Shown here in pieces: positions 28,276 to 36,897 of a DNA stretch of 64,000 nucleotides. The notes below the pieces were generated by a model. The model was not told the DNA's origin and ran no database searches. It saw only the letters and a list, made by a program, of their open reading frames with translations. Both the position numbers and the translations under genes were made by a program. This stretch comes from Nitrososphaerota archaeon (GTDB lineage: Archaea; Thermoproteota; Nitrososphaeria; Nitrososphaerales; CADDZS01), in NCBI GenBank assembly GCA_013288145.1, contig JABDCJ010000006.1, forward strand, positions 1 to 64,000, written 5' to 3'. Position 1 is the first letter of the stretch, and every line of letters begins with the position of its first letter.

Positions 28276-29253
28276 ATGTTCGACGTAACTGCAATCGGAG
28301 AACCCCTGGTCCAGTTTAATCCCCTGGAAGCAGGCCCTCTGAAACACACTCCTTTGTTTGAAAAACATGCCGCGGGATCTGAGGCAAATGCGATTATCGG
28401 GATCTCGCGGCTGGGTTTCAAGACTGCTTTCATCACCAAACTGGGTCTGGATGAATTCAGCAAGTTCATTCTATCAACCATGAGGGGAGAAGGAGTTGAT
28501 GTTTCAGGGATCAAACAGATTGAGGGGAAAAACTGCGGGGTTTTCTTTGTTCAGAGAGGATATCCAATCCACGGGAGAAGTGATGTGGTCTACTATAGGT
28601 CTGATTCTGCCACAAGGTATCTCACACCAAGTGATATCGATCCAAAGTTGATCAAGAATTCTCGTATGTTGCATATCAGCGGTATCACGCCGGCGCTGTC
28701 TGACTCGTGCCGAGAGGCTTCGCTTGAGGCGGTCAGGATCGCGCGTGGAAGCAACGTGAAGATCTCGTTTGACACAAATTACAGGAGAAAACTGTGGACC
28801 GAAGCCGAGGCAAGACCCGTCCTGATCGAAATGGCCCGTGACAGCGATGTACTATTGACTGATCCTGATGACGCGAGGATCCTGATGGGACGCAAGGTAG
28901 ACGACGATCCAATAACGGCGCTCGACGAACTAGAGGCTCTTGGTCCCTCAACGATAGTATACAAACTCGGGGCAACACGCGGGCTAGCTGGATTATCGAA
29001 CGGAGAGAAAGCGACGAGCCTTCCAATCAAAGTGCCGCTCGTCGATTCGATTGGCGCGGGTGATGCAGTCGTCGCCGGATTTCTAGCCGGATACCTAGCG
29101 GGAGATTCGCTCCAGAGGAGTCTCGACATCGCCTCGTGCTGCTCTGCCCTAACTGTTATGAGGCGCGGAGATTTTGAGAACCTGCCAGACCGTAGCGACC
29201 TTGAAAAATGGCTCACTGCTAGAGAGAAGGGGTTCGATGTAGATTTCAGGTAA
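28276..29253 (+). CDS. kdgK: PfkB-family 2-keto-3-deoxygluconate kinase-like sugar kinase
   Basis: 325 residues. AIGEPLVQF and GGSEANAI-like HAAGSEANAIIGISRLG (about 32-48) open the ribokinase fold; the catalytic DSIGAGDAVVAGF (about 256-268) contains the aspartate base and anion hole. Phosphorylation of KDG or a close relative at C6 is the expected reaction, in the (semi-phosphorylative) Entner-Doudoroff route. It follows the SelA-like gene by 30 nt, and its stop lies 5 nt from the convergent OYE gene. ATG start. The exact sugar acid is inferred from context and sequence. Confidence 0.88.
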   Translation: MFDVTAIGEPLVQFNPLEAGPLKHTPLFEKHAAGSEANAIIGISRLGFKTAFITKLGLDEFSKFILSTMRGEGVDVSGIKQIEGKNCGVFFVQRGYPIHGRSDVVYYRSDSATRYLTPSDIDPKLIKNSRMLHISGITPALSDSCREASLEAVRIARGSNVKISFDTNYRRKLWTEAEARPVLIEMARDSDVLLTDPDDARILMGRKVDDDPITALDELEALGPSTIVYKLGATRGLAGLSNGEKATSLPIKVPLVDSIGAGDAVVAGFLAGYLAGDSLQRSLDIASCCSALTVMRRGDFENLPDRSDLEKWLTAREKGFDVDFR

Positions 29254-29258
29254 ATTTA

Positions 29259-31253
29259 CTATAGACTACTTGCGATCGAGAACCCTGCTTCGATAGCGCC
29301 GCCAATTCGACCGCCGGCGATGTTAGAGTCCCCGACCAAAAATACTTCTGATACGGATTTCTTGAAAATGTCTACAAGATCGTTCACCTGCAGGCGACCC
29401 GTGTTCAAAACAACGTAATCAGCCGCCATTTCTTTTTCCTCGCCGGTTGGAATATTGTAGACAAGCGCTGAATTTTCTTTTATTCTCTTTAGCCAGCTGA
29501 AAGGAGTGACTACTATTCCGGCGGCAGCAACTCTTCTCACAACATGCACGAGTTGATTATAGAGAGAAAGCTCGGGCGAGATATGCGCGTGCGGAGTGAT
29601 GAGAGTAACCTTGTCTGCCCCCTTTCTCACAAGATACTCGGAAATTCCGGGTCCTTCGATGTAAGTTGTGCTGTCTGCTACGACAATCTGCCCACTAAGG
29701 CTCTCTTTGGATTTGAATAGCTCATCGATCGTCCGAACGTTTGGAAGATCCCAGCCGGGCACCGGTGCGAAAGTGATCATTTGGATCCCATTTTCAATCG
29801 GGTTCGACCCGGTCGCGATGACTACACTGTCAGGTTTCTCTTCTTCGATTACGAACTGAACGACTCCAGGATCAGCCGGGATTTCTTTGTGCAACTCAAT
29901 CCGGACTCCGCTTTTCTTCAATTGAGTCGCGTACCAGTTTACGATGGAACCGATGTCAGTACGTCCAGGCAGCAGTTTCGCCCAGTTTGTCTGACCACCA
30001 ATTTCGCCGGATTTTTCATAGATTACAACAGAATGGCCCCGCTCTGAAGCTATTCTAGCTGCTTCGAGACCAGCAGGCCCAGCGCCGACAATCAAAACCT
30101 TCTTCGCTTTCGCAGCTTTTCCAATTTTCCCGATCCCTCGCGTTAGTTCTCTTCCCGCTGCAGGATTCACCGTGCAATGCATCGGCCATTCTCTGGAAAC
30201 AGACCGTCCCCAGCAGTCCTGCAAGGTTCCAATGCACGGCCGAATTTCATCGAGACGTCCCTCGCGCGCCTTGTTGGGCAAATGAGGGTCGGCAATTAGG
30301 GCGCGAGTCATCCCGACAAAGTCAGCCTGATTTTTTTCCAAAATAGAATCCCCGAGCAAGGGATCGGTGATCCGTCCAGCGATTCCAATCTTAGTCTTTG
30401 AAACTGCTTTCTTTATCGGTTCGGACATGTACGTCCCGTAGCCTGTTTCAACATAGAGCGGCTGGGTTTGAAGCGCGTGTTGATTGACTGCCTCATACTG
30501 GGATGACGCTCCACTGTCGACGTTGAGAAAGTCGAGCTTGCCGTCGAGCAATTTCGCCATTCCCACTGCGTATTCCGGAGTTACACCGCCCTCATATTTT
30601 TCGTCAGCGCATAGCCTCATTCCGAGAGCTATTGAACCTCCGAGAGAGTCACGCAAAATCTGGATAAGCTCGGTGAGGAACCGCAACCGGTTCTCGAGAG
30701 ATCCACCGTACTTGTCAGTTCGTCTATTGACGAGAGGTGAGTAAAAGTGCTCTAACATTGCGCCATGCGTTCCGTGCAGATCTATCCCGTCGAACCGACT
30801 CTCCTTGATGAGTTTGGCACCTCGAACGAAGTCCTCGTGAATCTCGGAAATCATGGATGGCGTGAGTTCATTCAACATTAGGCCTGACTCAAACGGCACA
30901 GCCGAGACAGGTCCGTAAAGGTGTGTCCATGCGGAGAGTTCCATGAATATTTTCGCGTCATATTCGTGCACGCTTGAAGCAAGCTTTGTGAGCCCCGGTA
31001 CAATGTCAGGGTTAGTGACTAGAGGAAATCTTCGGGCAGAGTCAGTCTCCCAATTTGGAAAGACCGCGCCGTCGGACGCTCTAATGAAAAGTTGAGATAC
31101 TTCGAGAAGTCCTGCTCCCCCCTTTGCCCTCTCGATGTAATAGTTGATCATGGTCTCCGTTGGAAGGCCGTCTTTGAGATACTGTTGTTCGTGCGGAGTA
31201 ATCTGAATCCGGTTCTTGATTTGAACCGGACCGATTTCAAGCGAAGAGAACAA
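29259..31253 (-). CDS. Old-yellow-enzyme/2,4-dienoyl-CoA reductase-like flavoprotein with altered Fe-S site
   Basis: 664 residues in three parts: TIM-barrel flavin domain (1-335; catalytic region DLHGTHGAMLEHFYSP), a Cys motif for a [4Fe-4S] cluster, and a C-terminal NAD(P)/FAD pyridine nucleotide-disulfide type region (VLIVGAGPAGLEAARIASERGH, about 390-411). Such enzymes reduce unsaturated acyl-CoAs, steroids, or demethylate amines. The cluster motif is C340-x2-T343-x3-C347-x12-C360: the second of the usual four cysteines is threonine, so the cluster may be lost, have a non-Cys ligand, or be a 3Fe type. TTG start. Convergent with the kinase. Confidence 0.9.
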   Translation of the reverse strand: MFSSLEIGPVQIKNRIQITPHEQQYLKDGLPTETMINYYIERAKGGAGLLEVSQLFIRASDGAVFPNWETDSARRFPLVTNPDIVPGLTKLASSVHEYDAKIFMELSAWTHLYGPVSAVPFESGLMLNELTPSMISEIHEDFVRGAKLIKESRFDGIDLHGTHGAMLEHFYSPLVNRRTDKYGGSLENRLRFLTELIQILRDSLGGSIALGMRLCADEKYEGGVTPEYAVGMAKLLDGKLDFLNVDSGASSQYEAVNQHALQTQPLYVETGYGTYMSEPIKKAVSKTKIGIAGRITDPLLGDSILEKNQADFVGMTRALIADPHLPNKAREGRLDEIRPCIGTLQDCWGRSVSREWPMHCTVNPAAGRELTRGIGKIGKAAKAKKVLIVGAGPAGLEAARIASERGHSVVIYEKSGEIGGQTNWAKLLPGRTDIGSIVNWYATQLKKSGVRIELHKEIPADPGVVQFVIEEEKPDSVVIATGSNPIENGIQMITFAPVPGWDLPNVRTIDELFKSKESLSGQIVVADSTTYIEGPGISEYLVRKGADKVTLITPHAHISPELSLYNQLVHVVRRVAAAGIVVTPFSWLKRIKENSALVYNIPTGEEKEMAADYVVLNTGRLQVNDLVDIFKKSVSEVFLVGDSNIAGGRIGGAIEAGFSIASSL

Positions 31254-31340
31254 TCTGTCGAACAGTGACTATCTTACCTCGTCCAGATTTACTAATTTAG
31301 ATGCATTTTAGTTAGGGCAATTTACATTTCTTAGGACTGT

Positions 31341-33689
31341 CTAGCGATGACTCAAACCTTTCATCAAGCTATGCAGATAATCCGGCGCTAGAGGCATCGA
31401 CCTGATCTTGATCTCGCCGAGGGCATCCTCGACCGCGTTGACAATGGCAGGAGTTGAAGCGCACGTTCCGTTTTCGCCGACTCCTTTTATGCCGAGCGGG
31501 TTTGAGTGAGTAGGGGTGAAAGTTGTCGACCACCGAATAGGGAACATGTCTCCTGCCTGTGGGATCTGATAGTCCAAGAAATTACCGGTCAAAAGCGTCC
31601 CCGATTGATCGTAGATTATTCCTTCGAGCAGCGCCTGTCCGGCTCCTTGAGCTACTCCGCCGTGAATCTGTCCCTCCGCTATCATAGGGTTTACAACGAC
31701 CCCAATGTCATCGACCGCAACGTAGTCGAGCACCTTCACCATCCCCGTGTCTCGATCGACCTCCGCAACAGCAACGTGAGTGCCATAAGGCCAGGTCCAG
31801 TTCTTCGGGGTGAAAGCGCTGTACTCAAAGAGCGTGGCTTCCATTCCCTCCGGAAGTTTGGCTGCATCATATCCCATAGCAGCCACCTGGTCAAAAGTCA
31901 GTGACTTTTTCTGGTTCTGCTTTTGGAAGATCTTAGCGTCCTGAAAAACGAGCGATTCAGCATCAACTCCTAATTCCATTGCGGCAATTGCAGCCATCTT
32001 TGCTTTGATCTTGCGCGCAGACATCATGACCGCAGTTCCACCCAGCGCAGCTGACCTGCTTCCGCCGGTAACGGAGCCCCAGGCAAGGCGATCTGTATCT
32101 CCGTAGGTCACGGTGATTCTTTCAATGTCAATGCCAAGTTCATCAGCCGCGATCTGTGCCAGAGGAGTCTCGTGACCCTGACCGTGCGGAGAAGTTCCAG
32201 ATGTAACCTTGATTCTTCCGGTCTGGGTCACATTTAGCGAAGCTGTCTGGTGGCTTCCGGGTCCCCAAGCGCTGATTTCCATGTACGCCCCCACACCGAT
32301 TCCGATTAATCTCCCGTTCTGCTTTGCTCTCTCGTCGCGTTGGATCCTGCGCCACTTGTAATAGTTGAGCGTCTCAAGAGCTTTCTTCAAGTTCGCTTCG
32401 TAATCTCCGATTTCATACGTGTATCCTGTGAGTGACTTGTACTCCGAATTCGGATTGCGAAGGAAGTTCTTTAGCCGCAGCTCAGTCGGATCCAGACCCA
32501 GTTCTGACGCAACTCTGTCCACGACTCTTTCGATAAGGTAAGTTGCTTCCGGTCTTCCAGCACCGCGGTAAGCGTCGAAGGGCACCTTATTAGTGTAAAC
32601 ACAGTAGAGCTCAGCGAAATAGTTCTTGAAATCGTACTGGGCCGGAAGCATGTTTACTGTTACTTCTGGGTCTCCGAAGGTTTCAGGAGAGGCATACGCC
32701 CCAGAGTCGGATATGATCTTGACCTTTAACCCTATTATCGTTCCATCGTTTTTCACAGCGGCCTCAATGTACTGCTCCTGACCTCTGCCGTGAAACATCG
32801 TCGCAATATTTTCACTCCTTGTCTCGATCCACTTGACCGGCTGACCCAGATCGATGGACGCCATGCAGACTAACGCGTCCTCAGGATAGAGGTAACACTT
32901 TGCTCCAAAAGCTCCACCGACGTCCGGCGCTATGACTCGAATCTTGTTTTCGGGCATGTGCAATACTTCAGCTAAAGCGAGTCTCGTGTCGAACGGTTGC
33001 TGGTTGCTCATCCAAACCGTCAGATAATCGGTACCGGGGTCGTAACTTGCGAGAATTGCGCGGGGCTCCATTGGACTGGGAGCAACACGCTGGTTAACAA
33101 TGTCTATCTTCACGATTTTGTCGGCGGACTTGAAAGCCTGGTCGATGTCGCCGGATTTTCTCACGTAATAGTTGCCCATGTTTTGATCTATCTTCTCGTG
33201 GATCTGAGGACTTTCTGGCAACATCGCTTTGGATGGTTCCACCACGCCTTCGAGCGGGGCATAATCTACCTCCACAATTTCTCCAGCATCCTGCGCGAGA
33301 GAGCGGCTCTCAGCGATTACAAAGCAGACCGCCTCACCGGCATACTTGGCCACCCCTTCCGCCAGTGGCAATCGCGGCACCGGCTTTCTGTTGTCCGAAG
33401 CATCCGGTATCGGCAAGGTTACGATCCTGCCGTGAATTTCTTCGGCAGTGTAAATGTGATGAACGCCAGCAGTTGACATTGCCTGCCTCAAGTTTATCGA
33501 ATTAATTTTTGCATGGGCGTAAGGGCTTCTGACAGCAAACGCATACAAAGTGTCCGGCAGCTTGATATCGTCCACAAATTTGCTCGCTCCGATGAGAAAT
33601 CTGAGATCCTCCTTTCTCTTCAGCGGCTTGCCTACGAGCTTTGTAACTTCTTGTTGCTGGGTCTGTGTAATCGTTGTTTGCATCGACAT
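31341..33689 (-). CDS. Molybdopterin hydroxylase large subunit (xanthine/aldehyde dehydrogenase family)
   Basis: 782 residues with the Mo-cofactor-binding body: VGKPLKRKEDLRFLIGASKFVDDI at the start, the [AYRGAGRPE] motif (VPFDAYRGAGRPEATYLIE), GTSPHGQGHETPLAQIAADELG and the catalytic-glutamate phrase KGVGENGTCASTPAIVNAVED near the end. The loop is AYRGAGR rather than AYRCSFR, so this is not form I CO dehydrogenase; it is the form II/aldehyde-oxidase type that oxidises aldehydes, N-heterocycles or purines. The medium FAD and small 2Fe-2S subunits are not encoded next to it. ATG 33687-33689. Same strand as OYE, 87 nt upstream of it. Confidence 0.92.
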   Translation of the reverse strand: MSMQTTITQTQQQEVTKLVGKPLKRKEDLRFLIGASKFVDDIKLPDTLYAFAVRSPYAHAKINSINLRQAMSTAGVHHIYTAEEIHGRIVTLPIPDASDNRKPVPRLPLAEGVAKYAGEAVCFVIAESRSLAQDAGEIVEVDYAPLEGVVEPSKAMLPESPQIHEKIDQNMGNYYVRKSGDIDQAFKSADKIVKIDIVNQRVAPSPMEPRAILASYDPGTDYLTVWMSNQQPFDTRLALAEVLHMPENKIRVIAPDVGGAFGAKCYLYPEDALVCMASIDLGQPVKWIETRSENIATMFHGRGQEQYIEAAVKNDGTIIGLKVKIISDSGAYASPETFGDPEVTVNMLPAQYDFKNYFAELYCVYTNKVPFDAYRGAGRPEATYLIERVVDRVASELGLDPTELRLKNFLRNPNSEYKSLTGYTYEIGDYEANLKKALETLNYYKWRRIQRDERAKQNGRLIGIGVGAYMEISAWGPGSHQTASLNVTQTGRIKVTSGTSPHGQGHETPLAQIAADELGIDIERITVTYGDTDRLAWGSVTGGSRSAALGGTAVMMSARKIKAKMAAIAAMELGVDAESLVFQDAKIFQKQNQKKSLTFDQVAAMGYDAAKLPEGMEATLFEYSAFTPKNWTWPYGTHVAVAEVDRDTGMVKVLDYVAVDDIGVVVNPMIAEGQIHGGVAQGAGQALLEGIIYDQSGTLLTGNFLDYQIPQAGDMFPIRWSTTFTPTHSNPLGIKGVGENGTCASTPAIVNAVEDALGEIKIRSMPLAPDYLHSLMKGLSHR

Positions 33690-33804
33690 AGTTTCAGGGA
33701 GTCGCCGAGGTTCGACAGAGTAGTCCTGAGCTAATATATTTTCCAGCGGACTAGCAGAATCTCATTAAGAGAATCCTCGCGTCACGAATGTTTGTCATTT
33801 TGAA

Positions 33805-34578
33805 CTAAGCTTTGGCGAGCCACTTTATCGCCTGCCGCCAGAATTTTACGTAATTCTGACTATTGACGAAACTTCCTCCCCAGTGAAGGTCGCAGTCGGA
33901 GGCGAAAGCCAGCGTTCTTCCCTTGCCATAGCTGCCCAAGACTAGAATCGGGTCGTCCAAGTACGTCGCCAAAACTGTCGCATCCTCTTTTGCTTTGAAA
34001 CGATTGTAGCCGAGAAAGAAATGATCTTCATTTCGATCGAGATTCGAAAGCATTTGGTGTTCGCTTTCTGCAAAGGAGATCCTGAAACCTTCTGGGACTT
34101 CAACCCTGTCGTCACCGTCTTTGATTCTAACCGGCAATACCTCCTCTATTGGGGTACCGTGATACCGCGCCGTTCCTCGAAAACCTCCAAAGGACCAATA
34201 CCCACCAATCATCGCAAGGCCCCCGCCATTTTGGACAAATTCCTGAATTAGTTTGTGCCTGTTCGGCACTCTCTGACCTTTCATCAATTCATCCGAAAAC
34301 AGAAGCGTATCTCCGCCTACGTCACTTAGAACCACGACGTCGTATTTTGAGAGTTCATCCAAAGAATTTGGAAATTCACGGGCAATTGCAGTTCCCCAAA
34401 TCCTTCTAACAGCAAAGCCATGAACTGCACTCAATGCAACAGCTAAGCGTCCCTCCGTGACAGCCCTATTGTAAAAAGTAAAATCAAAACCAACATGCAT
34501 TATGGTAATTTCGTCAATATTATCACCCACGTACAATATGTTGATTTTCCGTTCATCTTTCTGTGCCATTATTCTCAT
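33805..34578 (-). CDS. Class I glutamine-amidotransferase-like protein (DUF1355 type)
   Basis: 257 residues. The fold landmarks are YDVVVLSDVGGDTLLF, FVQNGGGLAMIGGYWSFGGF and YGKGRTLAFASDCDLHWG near the end, where a catalytic-like Cys (ASDCDLHW) occurs. The family (GATase1-like) is common next to sugar and sulfatase genes but has no firm function. A TATA box TATTTAAT (34601-34608) centred 26 nt upstream fixes the leaderless start at ATG 34576-34578 rather than the ATG nine bases later. It is immediately upstream of the molybdenum hydroxylase on the same strand. Confidence 0.8.
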   Translation of the reverse strand: MRIMAQKDERKINILYVGDNIDEITIMHVGFDFTFYNRAVTEGRLAVALSAVHGFAVRRIWGTAIAREFPNSLDELSKYDVVVLSDVGGDTLLFSDELMKGQRVPNRHKLIQEFVQNGGGLAMIGGYWSFGGFRGTARYHGTPIEEVLPVRIKDGDDRVEVPEGFRISFAESEHQMLSNLDRNEDHFFLGYNRFKAKEDATVLATYLDDPILVLGSYGKGRTLAFASDCDLHWGGSFVNSQNYVKFWRQAIKWLAKA

Positions 34579-34599
34579 TGCCAGTTTCGCCGACGTCGA

Positions 34600-34609
34600 T
34601 TATTTAATG
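34600..34609 (-). promoter_or_regulatory. TATA box for the glutamine-amidotransferase-like gene
   Basis: Minus-strand sequence CATTAAATAA centred near 34604, 26 nt from the ATG at 34578, is a canonical archaeal TATA-to-start spacing for leaderless mRNA. Confidence 0.6.
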
Positions 34610-34762
34610 GATGTTTCATCTGGATGTTTCTTGCTAACGTCGATGTTACGTCCTCATCGTTAAGGTCTTGGTAAGCAGTGTCGCTGGATACAACTCCGAG
34701 TGCTAATGGAATTTTCTAGGAAATTCAAGTGGATCTTATTAAGACGGTCTTTCTTTTACAGT

Positions 34763-35152
34763 ATGTTCATCATGTTTTGTCCAAAGTGCGGAGCAGACAA
34801 CTCGCCGGAAGCGGCATTCTGTAGAAATTGTGGTAATCAACTCCAGACCCAAGGTTATAACTCACCCGGAGCCGCTACCAATCCATATCCGTCGAGAACT
34901 TTCACGACAGTAAAAAGCCCGATAGTTGCAGCTGTACTAAATCTCTTCTGGGGATTGGGTTACTGGTATCTGGGCTATAGACGTGTTTTAGGAATTCCCA
35001 CGCTGTATTTCATAATCGGCGCGGTTATCGTCTATTTCCTGTTCGGATACTTTACTGTAGGAATTCTCTCCTTAATCATTGCAATCATACTTGCCATAGA
35101 TGGCTATCAAAAAGGACAGGGACAAAGAGGCTTCATCAGTGCGGAAATGTAA
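34763..35152 (+). CDS. Zinc-ribbon membrane protein
   Basis: 129 residues from ATG 34763. MFIMFCPKCGADNSPEAAFCRNCGNQL carries a four-cysteine zinc ribbon (CPKC and CRNC), then a short linker (Pro/Asn/Thr-rich) and two or three hydrophobic segments (about 56-73, 78-97 and 101-119). This is a standard archaeal zinc-ribbon plus TM protein of unknown function. A TATA-like TTATTAAG (34736-34743) is about 25 nt upstream of ATG 34763, favouring this start over the longer in-frame option from 34700. Confidence 0.75.
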   Translation: MFIMFCPKCGADNSPEAAFCRNCGNQLQTQGYNSPGAATNPYPSRTFTTVKSPIVAAVLNLFWGLGYWYLGYRRVLGIPTLYFIIGAVIVYFLFGYFTVGILSLIIAIILAIDGYQKGQGQRGFISAEM

Positions 35153-35202
35153 GATCGTTTTTCCGAAGCCTTGATCTTTCGCTCGACGAAAATGGAGCAA
35201 AT

Positions 35203-35225
35203 TCCGGGATGAAGTATATCCCGGA
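35203..35225. terminator. Hairpin between convergent genes
   Basis: TCCGGGAT (35203-35210) and ATCCCGGA (35218-35225) form a perfect eight-base stem with a seven-base loop between the stops of the zinc-ribbon gene (+, 35152) and the second RidA gene (-, 35231). Bidirectional termination is likely, although T-runs are weak on both sides. Confidence 0.45.
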
Positions 35226-35230
35226 TTCTC

Positions 35231-35563
35231 TCAGATTGCCGCGATCATTTCAATTTCCACATAGACATCGGCACCGAGTCCTGCTTCCACCGTAGTCCTT
35301 GAGGGAGCAGTTTCCATTTTTCCAAAGTATTCATTCCAGATCTGATTCAAGTACTGTTCGCGGTAGTTCAGGTCCGAAAGGTAAATATTCATCTTTGCTA
35401 CTTTCTCAAAGGAGCTTCCGGCATCCTGCAAGACAACTTTTAGCTTTTCAAATACGTTCCTTATCTGGGTGGGTACATCTCCTGGTTTTGCCGTGACACC
35501 GCTTGTGTATACTGTATTTCCTATTACTCTGAACCTGGACATTTTTGGTGGCTGCTGGCTCAT
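35231..35563 (-). CDS. RidA family protein (paralogue 2)
   Basis: 110 residues: VIGNTVYTSGVTAKPGD, IRNVFEKLKVVLQDAGSSFEKVAKMNIYLSD, the arginine in APSRTTVEAGLGADVYVEIEMIAAI. It lacks the N-terminal residue set AxxPAGPYSQ of typical RidA, belonging to the divergent YjgF-like groups, so enamine-deaminase activity is less certain. The conserved Arg (PSRTT) remains and the Glu (VEIEM) is present. ATG start; 60 nt downstream of the next Gfo/Idh gene on the same strand? Its own stop faces the hairpin. Confidence 0.88.
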   Translation of the reverse strand: MSQQPPKMSRFRVIGNTVYTSGVTAKPGDVPTQIRNVFEKLKVVLQDAGSSFEKVAKMNIYLSDLNYREQYLNQIWNEYFGKMETAPSRTTVEAGLGADVYVEIEMIAAI

Positions 35564-35623
35564 TTGAGATCATCAGACCCGGGAGTTTGGTTAAAGAAAT
35601 TTCGACCCCGGCCGGCAAAGTTC

Positions 35624-36829
35624 TTACTGCGCTTCAGGATCTTCCCACTTGCCCGTTTGGACCGATTTCAAAATCGCGTCAGCGACCCTGTCCGCCATCA
35701 ATCCGTCGTAAAAAGTGGCCCCGAATGGCTCTACTGGCTTGTCCTCGGCTACCGCGGTGAAAAAGTGGTACATTTCATGGACCATTGGGTGTTCCCAGCC
35801 TATTACATGCCCGGGCGGCCACCAGTTTTTGTAGTAAGGGTGGATCGGCTCCGTCACAGATATCGTTCTGAATCCTCTCTCTCCCGGCCCGTCGTTTCTG
35901 GAGTAATATTCCAGCTCATTAAGACGTTCGAGATTGAACGAGAGCGAACCTTCCAGGCCGTGGATCTCAATACGCTGATAGTTCTTCCTTCCGGCGGCAA
36001 ATCTGGTAGCTTCGACTGAACCGATAACACCGGACTTGAATTTCAAAAGCGCGATGAAGCAGTCGTCGACATCTACCTTTCCCATCCTTCTCTCTGAAGT
36101 CCCAGGGATCGGTCTTTCATCGATGAACGTTTTTGTCATTCCAACCGTTTGATCTATGTCTCCAATAAGGAAACGCCCTAAATCAATGACATGTGAACCG
36201 ATATCCCCCAGTGCACCGCTCCCCGCCAAAGATTTCTGAACTCTCCAAACAAAAGGAAATTCGGGATCCATTATCCAGTCCTGAAGGTACGCCGCCCTAA
36301 ATTCTATGACCTTGCCAATCCTGCCTTCCTGGATGAACTGTCTAGCAAGCCTGATTGCGGGTATGAATCTGTAATTGTAGCCGACAATGTTTTTGACGCC
36401 TGCTCTTTCCACCGCTCGATACATTCTGTCAGCCTCTTTGGAATTCCTGCCCAACGGCTTTTCACAGATGATATCCTTGCCAAGTTCAGCGGCCTGGACA
36501 CAGGGCGCTTCGTGCAGATCGTTTGGCAAACCATTATCGACTATCTCAACCTTATCGTCTTTCACCAGTTCCGCCCAGTTCGTATACCACTTCTCGTAGC
36601 CGAAATTCCTTGCGGCTTGTTTGACCGCTGATTCAGACCTACCTGCAATCGCGCGGAGCTTGGGGACGGGCGCATCGGGAAATATGAAAGGAAACTGGAT
36701 GAAGGCGTTGGTGTGGGCCTTTCCCATAAACGAGTAACCGAGCATTCCCACGCCGAACTCTTTTCGTGGAGCCTTCGGATCTTCTTTCAAATTACGATTC
36801 CCTGAGACAATATCTTCTGATTTGATCAA
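35624..36829 (-). CDS. Gfo/Idh/MocA family oxidoreductase (paralogue 2)
   Basis: 401 residues. Rossmann motif GMLGYSFMGKAHTNAF (about 27-42, a short GxxGxxxG), EKP in ICEKPLGRNSKEAD (about 120), GALGDIGSHVIDLGRF in the C-terminal half and the substrate-site HPYYKNWWPPGHVIGWEH. Probable oxidation of a sugar, inositol or sugar acid at the start of catabolism. TTG start at 36827-36829 with a polar 25-residue N-terminal extension. Divergent from the isomerase gene with 68 nt between, suggesting shared regulation. Confidence 0.9.
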   Translation of the reverse strand: MIKSEDIVSGNRNLKEDPKAPRKEFGVGMLGYSFMGKAHTNAFIQFPFIFPDAPVPKLRAIAGRSESAVKQAARNFGYEKWYTNWAELVKDDKVEIVDNGLPNDLHEAPCVQAAELGKDIICEKPLGRNSKEADRMYRAVERAGVKNIVGYNYRFIPAIRLARQFIQEGRIGKVIEFRAAYLQDWIMDPEFPFVWRVQKSLAGSGALGDIGSHVIDLGRFLIGDIDQTVGMTKTFIDERPIPGTSERRMGKVDVDDCFIALLKFKSGVIGSVEATRFAAGRKNYQRIEIHGLEGSLSFNLERLNELEYYSRNDGPGERGFRTISVTEPIHPYYKNWWPPGHVIGWEHPMVHEMYHFFTAVAEDKPVEPFGATFYDGLMADRVADAILKSVQTGKWEDPEAQ

Positions 36830-36897
36830 GGTTTGCTTTGTAATTTGTAGAGATTGACGTTGAGCTTTTCAGCTTTGATTACAGCCAATCCTCCCTC

